Of a stretch of 51,886 nt of DNA, positions 23,115-32,060 are shown piece after piece. Source of the stretch: a bacterium (lineage in GTDB: Bacteria; UBP6; UBA1177); the NCBI GenBank assembly GCA_016290135.1, contig JAEESW010000013.1, positions 1-51,886 on the forward strand, given 5' to 3'. Position 1 is the stretch's first letter. Each line of letters starts with the position of its first letter. The notes under the pieces are model-generated. The model did no database searches. It saw only the letters and a program-made list of their open reading frames with translations, and had not been told where the DNA came from. The translations under genes and the position numbers were made by a program.

Positions 23115-23183
23115 CTCGTCACCGCTGGTCTTCCCGCACTTGCTTTCATGGGTTTTGCCGGACTCATCGCAGTGCCGTGGTAA
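23115..23183 (+). pseudogene. Remnant of a second rnfA 3' end
   Basis: Twenty-three codons read LVTAGLPALAFMGFAGLIAV-PW-stop and line up with the end of intact rnfA ([22 protein letters not shown]-stop). I count 15 differences in 69 bases and 4 in 22 amino acids; most differences are in third codon positions. A stop codon lies directly upstream, so the piece is not translated. It marks the far edge of the block that begins at the rnfA 3' end. Confidence 0.85.
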
Positions 23184-23190
23184 ATCCACA

Positions 23191-23865
23191 TTATTGATTC
23201 CATTTTTTTGAAACAAGCACAAGAAAAGGGTTCACACCTGCGCTGTAGATGTAATCAAAAAAATCAATTTCCGTGAGCAACTGAAATGCCGGTTCGTCGA
23301 GCCATTTTATGCATTCCGAAAGCTGTTCATGCTGCGCTTCCAGATCTTTCCAGTGGACGATTCGTTCGTAGTGCGAGATTCGATTGCGCAGGATACGGAT
23401 CCTCTCGAAGATTTTCTGCAAATTTTTGACACTTCTCAGGTGTGACGGGCACTTTTTCAAACATGTTTTTATGATGTGGCTTTGGAAAGCCTGCTGGGAA
23501 TATTTCGCCGTTATTAATGATGTCCAAAATCCGAGCGACAATTCAGCTATAATGCAGTCGTGGGTCGGAATTTTATCTTTTTTCCGTATTTTGCCTTTAG
23601 CTTCTTCGACTTTTTTCCTGCTGTTCTCGTCAAGCGACAGCATATCATACCATTTTTCGCCAGCAAAAGAGCTTAAAGCCTTATCGAAAGCGTTCCTTAA
23701 CGAAACCTCGAAAATATTCAAAGTAACATAAAGTGAACGGCAAAGTTCAATGTTATATAGATATCGTGCCAAGGCAGTTGATTCATCCGCTCCATCCTGC
23801 CGGTAGACCGAAAGCCTTGCCGGAGTGAATGTCTTTTCCAGTTTTTCGTAAAAGTTTATATTCAT
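23191..23865 (-). CDS. Abi-like protein with HEPN motif
   Basis: A 224-residue protein resembling the Abi-like (AbiD/AbiF-type, Abi_2) family linked to phage abortive infection. N-terminal ARLSVYRQDGADESTALARY leads into LYNIELCRSLYVTLNIFEVS, then ELSLGFWTSLI and RILRNRISHYE. The RNRISH part fits the Rx4-6H active site of HEPN ribonucleases. It is thus a likely RNA-cutting defence or toxin protein, though family membership is judged by eye. No antitoxin is adjacent. It faces the rnfA remnant, 8 bases from its stop, and may belong to the same accessory region. Confidence 0.8.
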   Translation of the reverse strand: MNINFYEKLEKTFTPARLSVYRQDGADESTALARYLYNIELCRSLYVTLNIFEVSLRNAFDKALSSFAGEKWYDMLSLDENSRKKVEEAKGKIRKKDKIPTHDCIIAELSLGFWTSLITAKYSQQAFQSHIIKTCLKKCPSHLRSVKNLQKIFERIRILRNRISHYERIVHWKDLEAQHEQLSECIKWLDEPAFQLLTEIDFFDYIYSAGVNPFLVLVSKKWNQ

Positions 23866-24191
23866 GATTTGCCTCAGTTTTATCTTGATTGTAGAATGTT
23901 TTTACATATAATGTTGTTCGTGTGCCGCAGAGATCCTTCTCCTGCTTTTGCAGTGTCAGGGCCTGCGGACTTCTTTTTTTTATTTTCCTTTCTGGTTTTC
24001 AAATAGCAATTTTGAAAATATTATATGTTCGAAGCTTGAAAACTCAATTAAAATTTTGCAAAATCTAATTGAAGAACATCTTGCATTTTCCGCAATTTCC
24101 TCTAAAGTGTCACCGTCTTTTTGACAAGAGTTCTTTTTAATGGAAGAAATTGAGTAAATTGCTGAAAACATTCATGTTTTAGGAGAATATT
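23866..24191. other. Intergenic region between Abi-like and radical SAM genes
   Basis: About 325 bp with no gene I can support. CCGCAG (23925-23930) can pair with CTGCGG (23963-23968) around a long interior, followed by TTCTTTTTTTT, so a plus-strand terminator is possible, perhaps left from a lost gene. The far end holds AGGAG for the next gene. Confidence 0.45.
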
Positions 24192-26645
24192 TTGGAACTT
24201 ATAACTTCTTTTCTGCGCAGGATCGAAAAGCCGGGGCGCTACTTTGCTCCGTTCATCGAGACTGTCAAAGTCAAAACTGACCCTAACAAGCCGAAAATAC
24301 TGATACTTTTTCCTGATCTTTTTGAGATGGCACAGAGCCACACCGGGGTGAAGATCCTCTATTCGCTTTTCCACAGACGCGGTTTTCTGGTCGATTTCGG
24401 TTTTTCGCCGCAGAAGGATGTATTTGAAGAGGCAAAGAAAAGCGGCGGCCTCACTTCGATGATGCACGGGGTGAACTACCGCGATTTTGATATCATTGCG
24501 GTGTCGTTCCAGTATCAGCTGCAATACCCCGATTTTCTTAAGATCATGGAAATCGCAGGAATCCCGATCCATTCAAAAGAAAGAATAGATTCAGGCAGTT
24601 ATCCGATAATCTGGTCCGGCGGGCCAGTCATGTGCAATCCCGAACCGATGGCTGATTTCATTGATATGGTCTCGATCGGAGAGTTTGAGCCTTATGCCGA
24701 AGAATTTATGGATACCCTTGAAAATATTAAGGAAAAATCGGCAAGGATAGAGGCTTTTTCCGAAATCCCGAGCATCTACATCCCGTCAAAACACGACGAG
24801 AACGCTCTCAAAATCAATCCGGACGGCTCGCTTTCGGGTTTTGAGGCGAGAAGAGCGGTCCTGAAGGATCTCAACTACGACCCCGATTCGCTTTTCGATG
24901 CTCCGATATTCGCGATGAGGACGATCCATGACCGTTTCACGATCGAGATAATGCGCGGCTGCACCCGCGGCTGCCGGTTCTGCATGGCTGGGATGTTCTA
25001 CCGTCCTCACAGAGAGAAAAGTGCCCGGAATGTCTGCGAAATCCTTGACAGAGTCGTTAAAACTTCGGGCTACGACGAGGCCGGTTTCCTCTCGCTTTCA
25101 GCAGCGGATCACAGCGAGATCGAGGATATTTTAGTCCGTTCGTACAGCCGCTACAGCCGGAAAATTTCAGTTTCTCTGCCGAGCCTCAGGACTGAAACGA
25201 TCACCCCGAAGATCGCGCAGGTCATCAGAAAAGGGCGCAAAGTGGGGTTCACTCTGGCGGTCGAATCGGGGAGCGACAGGCTCAGAAAAATGATAAACAA
25301 AGGCAACAGCGTGGAAGATCTGCTGAACGCCCTCAACACGATATTTTCAAACGGCTGGCAGGCGGTGAAACTCTACTTCATGCTGGGGCTTCCGAACGAG
25401 GATGAGTCTGATCTTCTCGAAACTGTCGATCTTGTAAAAAAAATGTGCAACTATGTGAAAAGATTCGGCAAAAAGGCGATGATAAGTGCAAGTTTCTCGA
25501 CTTTTGTGCCGCAGCCTTTCACCCCTTTCCAATGGGAAAAAATGTCGAGTCCGGCTGAGATCAAGGCAAAGCAGAAGGTCATAATCGAAAATCTCCGCGG
25601 GATAAAAAATCTGAAACTTTCATGGCACGATCAGGAAATAAGCACAGTCGAAGGATATTTGAGCAGAGCAGGGCGCGAATACGGAAAAGTCATTGAATTT
25701 GTTGCTAAAAACATGAAAGGGCTCCAGACTGAAGACGAGAGTTTCGATCCAGATCTCTGGGATAAAGGTCTCGCTGCTGCCGGGATCGATCCTGAAAGCA
25801 CATATCTGCCGAAATCATTGGACAAACCGCTCCCCTACGAGCACATCGATCTAAGGATCGACCGCAAATTTTTGCTGAAAGAACGCGAAAAAGCCTACAA
25901 TTTCTTGGAAACGCCCGACTGCGCGAAAACAGGGATCTGCAACAAGTGCGGCGCGTGCGATTTTAAAGAGATCAAACCGATGATCAGAACCGACGAGCCG
26001 CTTGATGAGAATGAGACTTTTGAAATTCCGGAAAAGAGCAATAAAAATAACTCTTTTCCCTACGTATTCTCACTTTCGAAACACGGAAATTCTATAAGTA
26101 TCGGGCACCTTGACCTTGTTTCGTTCCTTTTCAAAGCGCTCACTTTGAGTGACCTGCAGATACTTTATTCCGACGGTTTTCACCCCATGCCGCGCTTCAA
26201 TCTGGCATTTCCGGCACCGGTCGGAGTCGAAGTCGACGAGGAATTCGGCACAGTATGGCTCACCGAAGAAGTCAATGGAAAGGAAACTCTGGAAAAACTC
26301 AACTCGATCCTGGAAAATTCGGGAATAAAATTCCTTACTTTCTCCCTTTGCGACCGCGAAAAGATAAAAAAAGCCGAAAAGATCCTGCGGACACTTCCGA
26401 CAAGCACTTACCGCGTGAGATTCTTTGAAAAAGCTGACTTCGATTCGGCAAAAGAAATTCTGGAAGTGCTTGATTTCAATGACGAAACTCTTGAGATGAC
26501 GATCCGCCACCAGACTGAACTCGGAAGCGTAATGAAGAAATTCGAAGGCTTTACAGGCGAATACCACATAATCAAAAACGGTTACCGCAAAGAACTTGCG
26601 GAATACGACATGGAAGACCTGCTGAAAGAGCTGAAGATCCTATAA
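24192..26645 (+). CDS. TIGR03960-type radical SAM protein fused to DUF2344
   Basis: An 817-residue fusion. The N-terminal part resembles a B12-binding-like domain (KILILFPDLFEMAQSHTGVK). The radical SAM core has RGCTRGCRFC, with cluster cysteines at about 257, 261 and 264 (CX3CX2C), and FTLAVESGSDRLRKMI further on. A Cys-rich stretch CAKTGICNKCGAC lies near residue 580. From about 620 comes the DUF2344/TIGR03936 domain (FSLSKHGNSISIGHLDL, SDGFHPMPRF). In clostridia these two parts are usually separate neighbouring genes. The reaction is unknown; a role in RNA or cofactor modification is sometimes suggested. Start TTG 24192 has AGGAG six to seven bases before it. Confidence 0.9.
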   Translation: MELITSFLRRIEKPGRYFAPFIETVKVKTDPNKPKILILFPDLFEMAQSHTGVKILYSLFHRRGFLVDFGFSPQKDVFEEAKKSGGLTSMMHGVNYRDFDIIAVSFQYQLQYPDFLKIMEIAGIPIHSKERIDSGSYPIIWSGGPVMCNPEPMADFIDMVSIGEFEPYAEEFMDTLENIKEKSARIEAFSEIPSIYIPSKHDENALKINPDGSLSGFEARRAVLKDLNYDPDSLFDAPIFAMRTIHDRFTIEIMRGCTRGCRFCMAGMFYRPHREKSARNVCEILDRVVKTSGYDEAGFLSLSAADHSEIEDILVRSYSRYSRKISVSLPSLRTETITPKIAQVIRKGRKVGFTLAVESGSDRLRKMINKGNSVEDLLNALNTIFSNGWQAVKLYFMLGLPNEDESDLLETVDLVKKMCNYVKRFGKKAMISASFSTFVPQPFTPFQWEKMSSPAEIKAKQKVIIENLRGIKNLKLSWHDQEISTVEGYLSRAGREYGKVIEFVAKNMKGLQTEDESFDPDLWDKGLAAAGIDPESTYLPKSLDKPLPYEHIDLRIDRKFLLKEREKAYNFLETPDCAKTGICNKCGACDFKEIKPMIRTDEPLDENETFEIPEKSNKNNSFPYVFSLSKHGNSISIGHLDLVSFLFKALTLSDLQILYSDGFHPMPRFNLAFPAPVGVEVDEEFGTVWLTEEVNGKETLEKLNSILENSGIKFLTFSLCDREKIKKAEKILRTLPTSTYRVRFFEKADFDSAKEILEVLDFNDETLEMTIRHQTELGSVMKKFEGFTGEYHIIKNGYRKELAEYDMEDLLKELKIL

Positions 26646-26717
26646 AAAAAGGTATCCCCGTGTAGAGAAATACCATGTTCGCCCAATAAAATCAACGACT
26701 TATTGTTTTCAGTGATC

Positions 26718-29700
26718 TTATTCAGCTTCGGCTTTGCAGTTTTCGACCATGAAGTGAAGTCTGTTGAAGATGTTCGCTTCTGAGGTGCCGAGATCGAAGT
26801 CGAGGAAGAGGATATTCATCTTCGGGAAGACTTTTTTGACCCGTTTTTCAAGTCCTTTCGAGATGATGTGGTTCGAAATGCATCCGAAAGGCTGCAGGCT
26901 GACGACGTTGTTGATGCCGTGGTCGGCAAAGTTCGCGATCTCGGCGGGGATGAGCCATCCTTCACCGAAGTTGCATGCCGGATTTATGAGCTGCTTCGCC
27001 TTCTCCATGTTGTGAAAAGCGTCGGGGAAGGGGCGGTAGTATTTGAACGGAGCGCAGATCTCATCGAATTCACGTGCCACTTTTCTGACATGTTTGTAGA
27101 TCATGTCGTTGATGAAAAGCGGGATCGGCTGTTTTTTGATGTGCTCTTCCTTCAAAATGTGGTTGTTGACGAAGAAATTGTCGAAAAAGTTGAAGATCGA
27201 GGGCATTACCGGCTCAATTTTATGGTCGATGAGCCACTGAACGACGAATTTGTGTCCGAAATAGTTGTATTTGACGTAAATTTCGCCGACGATACCGACT
27301 CTCGGGCGCTTGATATCCTCGATTATTCCGTTGAATTCGGCAACCGCCTGTTTAAGCAACTCCTTGAGTTCATTGCCTTTTTTGTTTTCTATCATCGGAA
27401 GCGAGAGTTTCGCGAACTTGTCGCGTAGAGCCTTCGCCGCGCCTGGAGTTTTCTCCCTGACACTTGAAGCGTAGTAAAGTTTTGCGAGGCAGTCTGCGAA
27501 ATACATTGCCGGAAGAGCTATCGGAAGAAGCCTCTTGAACGGAAGCTCGAAGCCGGGCTGGGTGTTGTTGGTGTCGCCTGCAAAACCGATGGCTACGACC
27601 GGAATATTTTCAAAACCGCTTGATATCATTGCATTTTTTATAAGCTGAAGGTAGTTTGAAGCTCTGCACTGGCCGCCTGTCTGGGTTATCGCGACAGCAA
27701 CATTGTCAAGGTCATATTTTCCGCTCTGGAGAGCCTGTATTATCGTGCCGACAACTATCGTTGCCGGGTAGCAGACCTCGTTGTTTGCGTATTTGAGGCC
27801 GATCTCAGCCGCTTCCTGCGTTCCTCTCGGAAGGTTTACAAGGTTGTAACCCAGCATTTTGAAGATCGTGGGGAGGAAATCGGAGTAATCTTCCGCAAAA
27901 TAAGGTGCGAGCAGAGTTTTCCGCCTGTCTTTCGCAGTGTAGACAGCGGTATTTTTCGGCGGAATGTTCTTTTTCTCGCGCTTTCCGACTTTCAGACTTT
28001 CCACAAGCGAGCGGATCCTCAGGCGCAGCGAACCGATATTGTTGACATCGTCGATTTTGAGGATCGTGAGGTTCTTTCCTTTTCTCGAAAGGATAGCGTT
28101 GACTTCGTCTAAAATGAAGGCGTCAGGGCCGCATCCGAACGAGGTGAGCTCGACAAACTGAACATCGTCGCCCTCGTTTGCCGCGAAGTGGGCAGCCTTG
28201 AAGATCCTGTTCGGATATGTCCACTGCGGAACTGCAAGAAGCTCGTCGTAAACGCCTGTTCCTGCCGAAGCAGCGATGTTTTCGGTGATGACGTTGATCC
28301 CCATTTCGGAGATGCACTGCGAAACTTTGTGCTGGATATACGGGTCGACATGGTAAGGCCTACCGGCGAGAACGATCGTCATCCTCCCTTCCTTCCTGCT
28401 TTGAGCGAGGATCTCCTCTGCTCTTGTTTTCAGCTTGTCGAGGTATTCGTTCTGCGCTTTGACGGCCGCTTTTACCGCTTTTTTTATCGTGGCGGAATCG
28501 ATCCCCAGCGTTTTAAGGTATGCCGCGCACGATTTTTCAAGCAAAGTGCTGTCGTTGAAGGTGATAACCGGCGAATCAATGCGGATCCCGTATTTCTCGT
28601 CAGTTTCTATCGAGTTGATAAGAACGTCGGAATAACCCGCGACTATCGGGCAGTTGTAGCTGTCGGCGGCACGCTCGTCCTCTTTGCGCTCGTAAATTAC
28701 ATACGGATAGAAGATCCTGTCGACCTTCTTTGCGACAAGGTCCATGATGTGGCCGTGCATAAGTTTTGCTGGGAAGCAGACATTGTCGGCCATGATCGAC
28801 TTTATCCCGCTTTCGTAAAGTCTGCTCGACGAAGCGCACGAAAGGACAGGCAGAATGCCGCACTCGTTGAAAAGTGCGTGCCAGAACGGGTAATCTTCGT
28901 AAATTCCAAGTCCCCGCGGGATCCCGAGACGCATTTTCGCACTCTCGGCCGGGATATTTTTGCGGTTGAGGAGCATAATGTATTTTTCGGCATGCATATC
29001 GATGCCTTTTTTCTCGTTCTCGCTCTTGTTGGAATAGTGCTTTTCGCAGTTGTTGCCGGAGTAAAAACGCCTGTCGCCGCCGAATTTGAAGACTTTGACG
29101 GTGCAGTGGTTCTCGCATCCCGGGCACACTTCGACTTCTGAAGAGTATTCTTTCGATTCGATGAATTTCGAGAGCGGAATAGTTTCTGCCCTGCTCTGGA
29201 ACTGGGCTTTCGCATAAAGCGCCGCGCCGTAGGCACCCATAAGTTCCGGAATATCGGAAAATCCGATTTTTTTGCCGGTGAGTTTTTCGAGGACACGGAC
29301 AATCGAGAGGTTTTTGAAAGTTCCGCCCTGAACGACGATGTTGTCGCCGAGCTCTTTTACATCTTTCAGTTTGAGCACTTTGAAAAGGCAGTTCTTGATT
29401 ACTGAATATGAAAAACCTGCAGCGATATCAGGCACTTTTGCACCTTCACCGAGAGACTGCTTTACTTTTGAATTCATGAAAACGGTACATCTTGTGCCGA
29501 GGTCGCACGGATTTTCGGCAAGACACGAAATCGCCGCGAATTGCGCTACCGGATAGTTCAGCATATTCGCGAAATTCTCGATGAAAGAGCCGCAGCCTGA
29601 GGAGCACGCCTCATTGATTTCGATCCTTTTTATCGAACCGTTTTCGACAAAAATCGCCTTCATGTCCTGGCCGCCGATATCGAGAATGAATGAAACATCG

Positions 29701-30959
29701 GGGAGTATCTGCTTTGCCGCGGTGAAGTGCGCGATCGTCTCGACTATGCCGAGATCCATCCCGAATGCGGTTTTAAGCAGGTTTTCGCCGTATCCTGTCG
29801 CCGCGCTTCCAACGATCTCTATCTCGGTATCATGCCAGAGAGCAGTCTGCTTCAAAGTTTCGAGTGCACTTACAAAAGCGTTGAAACTGTCGCCGCAGTT
29901 GTTGCGGTAGTCGTGGAAGATCATCTTTCCGTCTTCATTGAGAAGAACGGTTTTTGTTGTTGTTGAGCCCGAATCTACGCCGAGGAAGCAGCGCACTTTG
30001 GCCGAGCGCGGCATTTCGCACATTCCGGCGAAGTGAGTCTGGTTTGCTTCCTTCCAGTTTTTGAGTTCCTCTTCGCTTTCAAAAAGCCGCGGAAGAGTTG
30101 CTCCCGTGACAGTCGAAGCAAACGCATCAGAAGCTGTTTCATCAATAATTTCCGAAAGTTTCCTTTCTTTGGGAGCCATCGAGGAAGCAAGAAGCGCACA
30201 TCCGCTTGCCGGAACAAGTTTCGCGACATCGGGAATTATGCAGTCTTCTTCTTTCAAATCGAGCAGTTTGAGGAAACTTTTGTGCAGTTCCGGCAGGAAC
30301 GCAAAAGGACCGCCGCAGAAAAAGAGCGGTCTCACGATGTCGGTGCCGTGTGCGAGAGAGGCTATAACCTGAAGCGCGACAGCATTGAAAACCGAAGCCG
30401 CGATATCGTTGCGGCTCACATTCTGGCTGAGCAGATTCTGGATGTCGGTTTTCGAAAAAACGCCGCATCTTGAAGCTATCGGATAGATCCTTTCTGCCTT
30501 TGCCGCCATGTCATTCAGTTCTGAAGTGTTGATCTCAAGCAGCATCGCGACCTGGTCGATGAAGGCGCCCGTTCCGCCGGCGCAGCTCCCGTTCATGCGG
30601 ATGTCGGGAACTTTGCCCTCGTTGAAGAATATCATTTTGCTGTCTTCGCCGCCGATGTCGATGAAAGTTCTGACCTGCGGGAATCTCACCTGGATGAATT
30701 TCGCCGAAGCGATTACTTCCTGCACGAAGATCAGATCAAGCTTCTTAGCGTAGGCCATGCCGACTGAGCCCGTGATTATCGTTTTTACGATGCAGTCGCC
30801 GAGTTTTTCCTGCATGTCGCGCAGTGCGGCGAGAAAAGTGTTGCGGATGTCGGCGTTGTGGCGTCTGTAGTCGCTGTAAACTATCTCTCCGCTGCTGTCA
30901 AGAACCACAAGTTTGATGGTAGTGGAACCGATATCAATACCAAAATTGCAGGTTTGCAT
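26718..30959 (-). CDS. Giant 2-hydroxyacyl-CoA dehydratase activase-like protein (BcrAD/BadFG plus DUF2229)
   Basis: A 1413-residue cytoplasmic protein. Two ASKHA ATPase domains stand in tandem, starting at GIDIGSTTIK (about 7) and GVDSGSTTTK (about 327). Cys126 (SCAGGTG) and Cys165 (SRCGVF) match the pair that holds the bridging [4Fe-4S] cluster in HgdC-type activases; the second domain has Cys452 and Cys491 with the same spacing. A Cys cluster (CPGCENHC, 612-638) is followed by the DUF2229 region and an HgdB-like C-terminal part (about 980-1400). Activases use ATP to push an electron onto a dehydratase at very low potential. Such giant forms are common in anaerobes; their partner is unknown and no dehydratase gene is near. 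Confidence 0.92.
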   Translation of the reverse strand: MQTCNFGIDIGSTTIKLVVLDSSGEIVYSDYRRHNADIRNTFLAALRDMQEKLGDCIVKTIITGSVGMAYAKKLDLIFVQEVIASAKFIQVRFPQVRTFIDIGGEDSKMIFFNEGKVPDIRMNGSCAGGTGAFIDQVAMLLEINTSELNDMAAKAERIYPIASRCGVFSKTDIQNLLSQNVSRNDIAASVFNAVALQVIASLAHGTDIVRPLFFCGGPFAFLPELHKSFLKLLDLKEEDCIIPDVAKLVPASGCALLASSMAPKERKLSEIIDETASDAFASTVTGATLPRLFESEEELKNWKEANQTHFAGMCEMPRSAKVRCFLGVDSGSTTTKTVLLNEDGKMIFHDYRNNCGDSFNAFVSALETLKQTALWHDTEIEIVGSAATGYGENLLKTAFGMDLGIVETIAHFTAAKQILPDVSFILDIGGQDMKAIFVENGSIKRIEINEACSSGCGSFIENFANMLNYPVAQFAAISCLAENPCDLGTRCTVFMNSKVKQSLGEGAKVPDIAAGFSYSVIKNCLFKVLKLKDVKELGDNIVVQGGTFKNLSIVRVLEKLTGKKIGFSDIPELMGAYGAALYAKAQFQSRAETIPLSKFIESKEYSSEVEVCPGCENHCTVKVFKFGGDRRFYSGNNCEKHYSNKSENEKKGIDMHAEKYIMLLNRKNIPAESAKMRLGIPRGLGIYEDYPFWHALFNECGILPVLSCASSSRLYESGIKSIMADNVCFPAKLMHGHIMDLVAKKVDRIFYPYVIYERKEDERAADSYNCPIVAGYSDVLINSIETDEKYGIRIDSPVITFNDSTLLEKSCAAYLKTLGIDSATIKKAVKAAVKAQNEYLDKLKTRAEEILAQSRKEGRMTIVLAGRPYHVDPYIQHKVSQCISEMGINVITENIAASAGTGVYDELLAVPQWTYPNRIFKAAHFAANEGDDVQFVELTSFGCGPDAFILDEVNAILSRKGKNLTILKIDDVNNIGSLRLRIRSLVESLKVGKREKKNIPPKNTAVYTAKDRRKTLLAPYFAEDYSDFLPTIFKMLGYNLVNLPRGTQEAAEIGLKYANNEVCYPATIVVGTIIQALQSGKYDLDNVAVAITQTGGQCRASNYLQLIKNAMISSGFENIPVVAIGFAGDTNNTQPGFELPFKRLLPIALPAMYFADCLAKLYYASSVREKTPGAAKALRDKFAKLSLPMIENKKGNELKELLKQAVAEFNGIIEDIKRPRVGIVGEIYVKYNYFGHKFVVQWLIDHKIEPVMPSIFNFFDNFFVNNHILKEEHIKKQPIPLFINDMIYKHVRKVAREFDEICAPFKYYRPFPDAFHNMEKAKQLINPACNFGEGWLIPAEIANFADHGINNVVSLQPFGCISNHIISKGLEKRVKKVFPKMNILFLDFDLGTSEANIFNRLHFMVENCKAEAE

Positions 30960-31052
30960 AGGACACTCCTGGAAATCTGTCTCTTGCTGTAGAAAAATCT
31001 GTTGAGAATGTGGATATGGACTGGCATTTTCAAAATTTTCAAAAAAATCCGC

Positions 31053-31994
31053 TTAGTGAACAATCCTCGTTCCTGTCCTGCCTTCCATGGCATCGGCGAG
31101 TTTGTTTTCGGAAGTGATTATGACGACTTTTTTCGGGTCGTTTTTGACGAAATCTATCGCAGATCTGATCTTCGGCCCCATGCTTCCTGCCGGAAATTCG
31201 CCCTGAGCGAGATATTTTTCGGCTTCGGCTGAAGTCATAGTATCAAGCCACGTCGGCTTGTCGGATTTAAAGTTTACCGCGACCTTTTCAACGCCGGTGA
31301 GGATGATCACCATGTCAGCGTCTATGGTCTGCGCGATCATTACGCTTGCAAGATCTTTGTCGATTACAGCGTCGATCCCTTGATAACCCGATCTGTCTTT
31401 GCTTTTATATACAGGAATACCGCCGCCGCCGCCTGTAATGACGGTGAAGCCGGCATCAATGAGGGTGTTCATGGCTTCAGGATTCAAAACTCTGAGAGGC
31501 ATCGGCGAAGGAACGACCCTGCGGTAGCCGCGGCCGCTGTCTTCGACCATTTTCCAGCCGTTCTTCATCTTCATCAGAGCTTTCTGCTGGTTGTAGAAAG
31601 GGCCTACCGGCTTAGTCGGCTTTTTGAATGCCGGATCAAGCGGATTGACTTCGATCTGAGTGACTAAAGTCGCGACTTTGATCTTCTTTTCTCCAGCAAT
31701 GCTCAGGCAGTTCATAAGCCCCTGCTCTATCATGTATCCCATACTGCCCTGCGTGTCTGCGACGCATACGACGAGCGGATCAGGGTAAACCTCGGTCTCG
31801 GCCATTTCGTTGCGGATGAGCCTTGCTCCCGCCTGAGGTCCGTTTCCGTGGGTTATTACGACCTGATGTCCGTCTTTGATAAGTTTAACTATACCGTCCA
31901 TTGAAGCGCGGATGTTTCTTTCCTGATCTTCGACAGTTCCTTTATCTCCCGGTTTTATCAAGGCATTGCCGCCGAGCGCGATCACTATTTTCAT
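31053..31994 (-). CDS. arcC: Carbamate kinase
   Basis: A 313-residue amino-acid-kinase-fold enzyme that transfers phosphate between carbamoyl phosphate and ADP, making ATP in arginine, agmatine or purine-derived carbamoyl phosphate breakdown. Signatures are IVIALGGNALIKPGDKGT, TQIEVNPLDPAFKKPTKPVG, VVPSPMP, and GGGGGIPVY. Length is normal. GGAG stands before the ATG. It follows the gene at 32061-33416 on the same strand, with a hairpin between them. No carbamoyltransferase or arginine deiminase gene lies nearby, so the carbamoyl phosphate source is not shown. Confidence 0.95.
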   Translation of the reverse strand: MKIVIALGGNALIKPGDKGTVEDQERNIRASMDGIVKLIKDGHQVVITHGNGPQAGARLIRNEMAETEVYPDPLVVCVADTQGSMGYMIEQGLMNCLSIAGEKKIKVATLVTQIEVNPLDPAFKKPTKPVGPFYNQQKALMKMKNGWKMVEDSGRGYRRVVPSPMPLRVLNPEAMNTLIDAGFTVITGGGGGIPVYKSKDRSGYQGIDAVIDKDLASVMIAQTIDADMVIILTGVEKVAVNFKSDKPTWLDTMTSAEAEKYLAQGEFPAGSMGPKIRSAIDFVKNDPKKVVIITSENKLADAMEGRTGTRIVH

Positions 31995-32014
31995 AAAAAC
32001 TCCATCAAAAAAGA

Positions 32015-32038
32015 AAGAGGGGACCAGAGCCCCCTCTT
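32015..32038 (-). terminator. Terminator or attenuator between the NTPase gene and arcC
   Basis: On the minus strand AAGAGGGG and CCCCTCTT form an 8-bp stem with an 8-nt loop, followed by TTCTTTTTT. It may limit read-through from the upstream gene into arcC. Confidence 0.7.
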
Positions 32039-32060
32039 AAAAAAAATCAGTTACAAAAAA

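Noticed and set aside
23925-23968. tRNA or structured RNA in the region before the radical SAM gene
   Set aside because: Only one 6-bp pair and a weak inner stem; no cloverleaf or conserved RNA motif.
28188-29141. Open frame of 317 codons opposite the activase gene
   Set aside because: No family match, and it lies wholly within a well-supported conserved gene.
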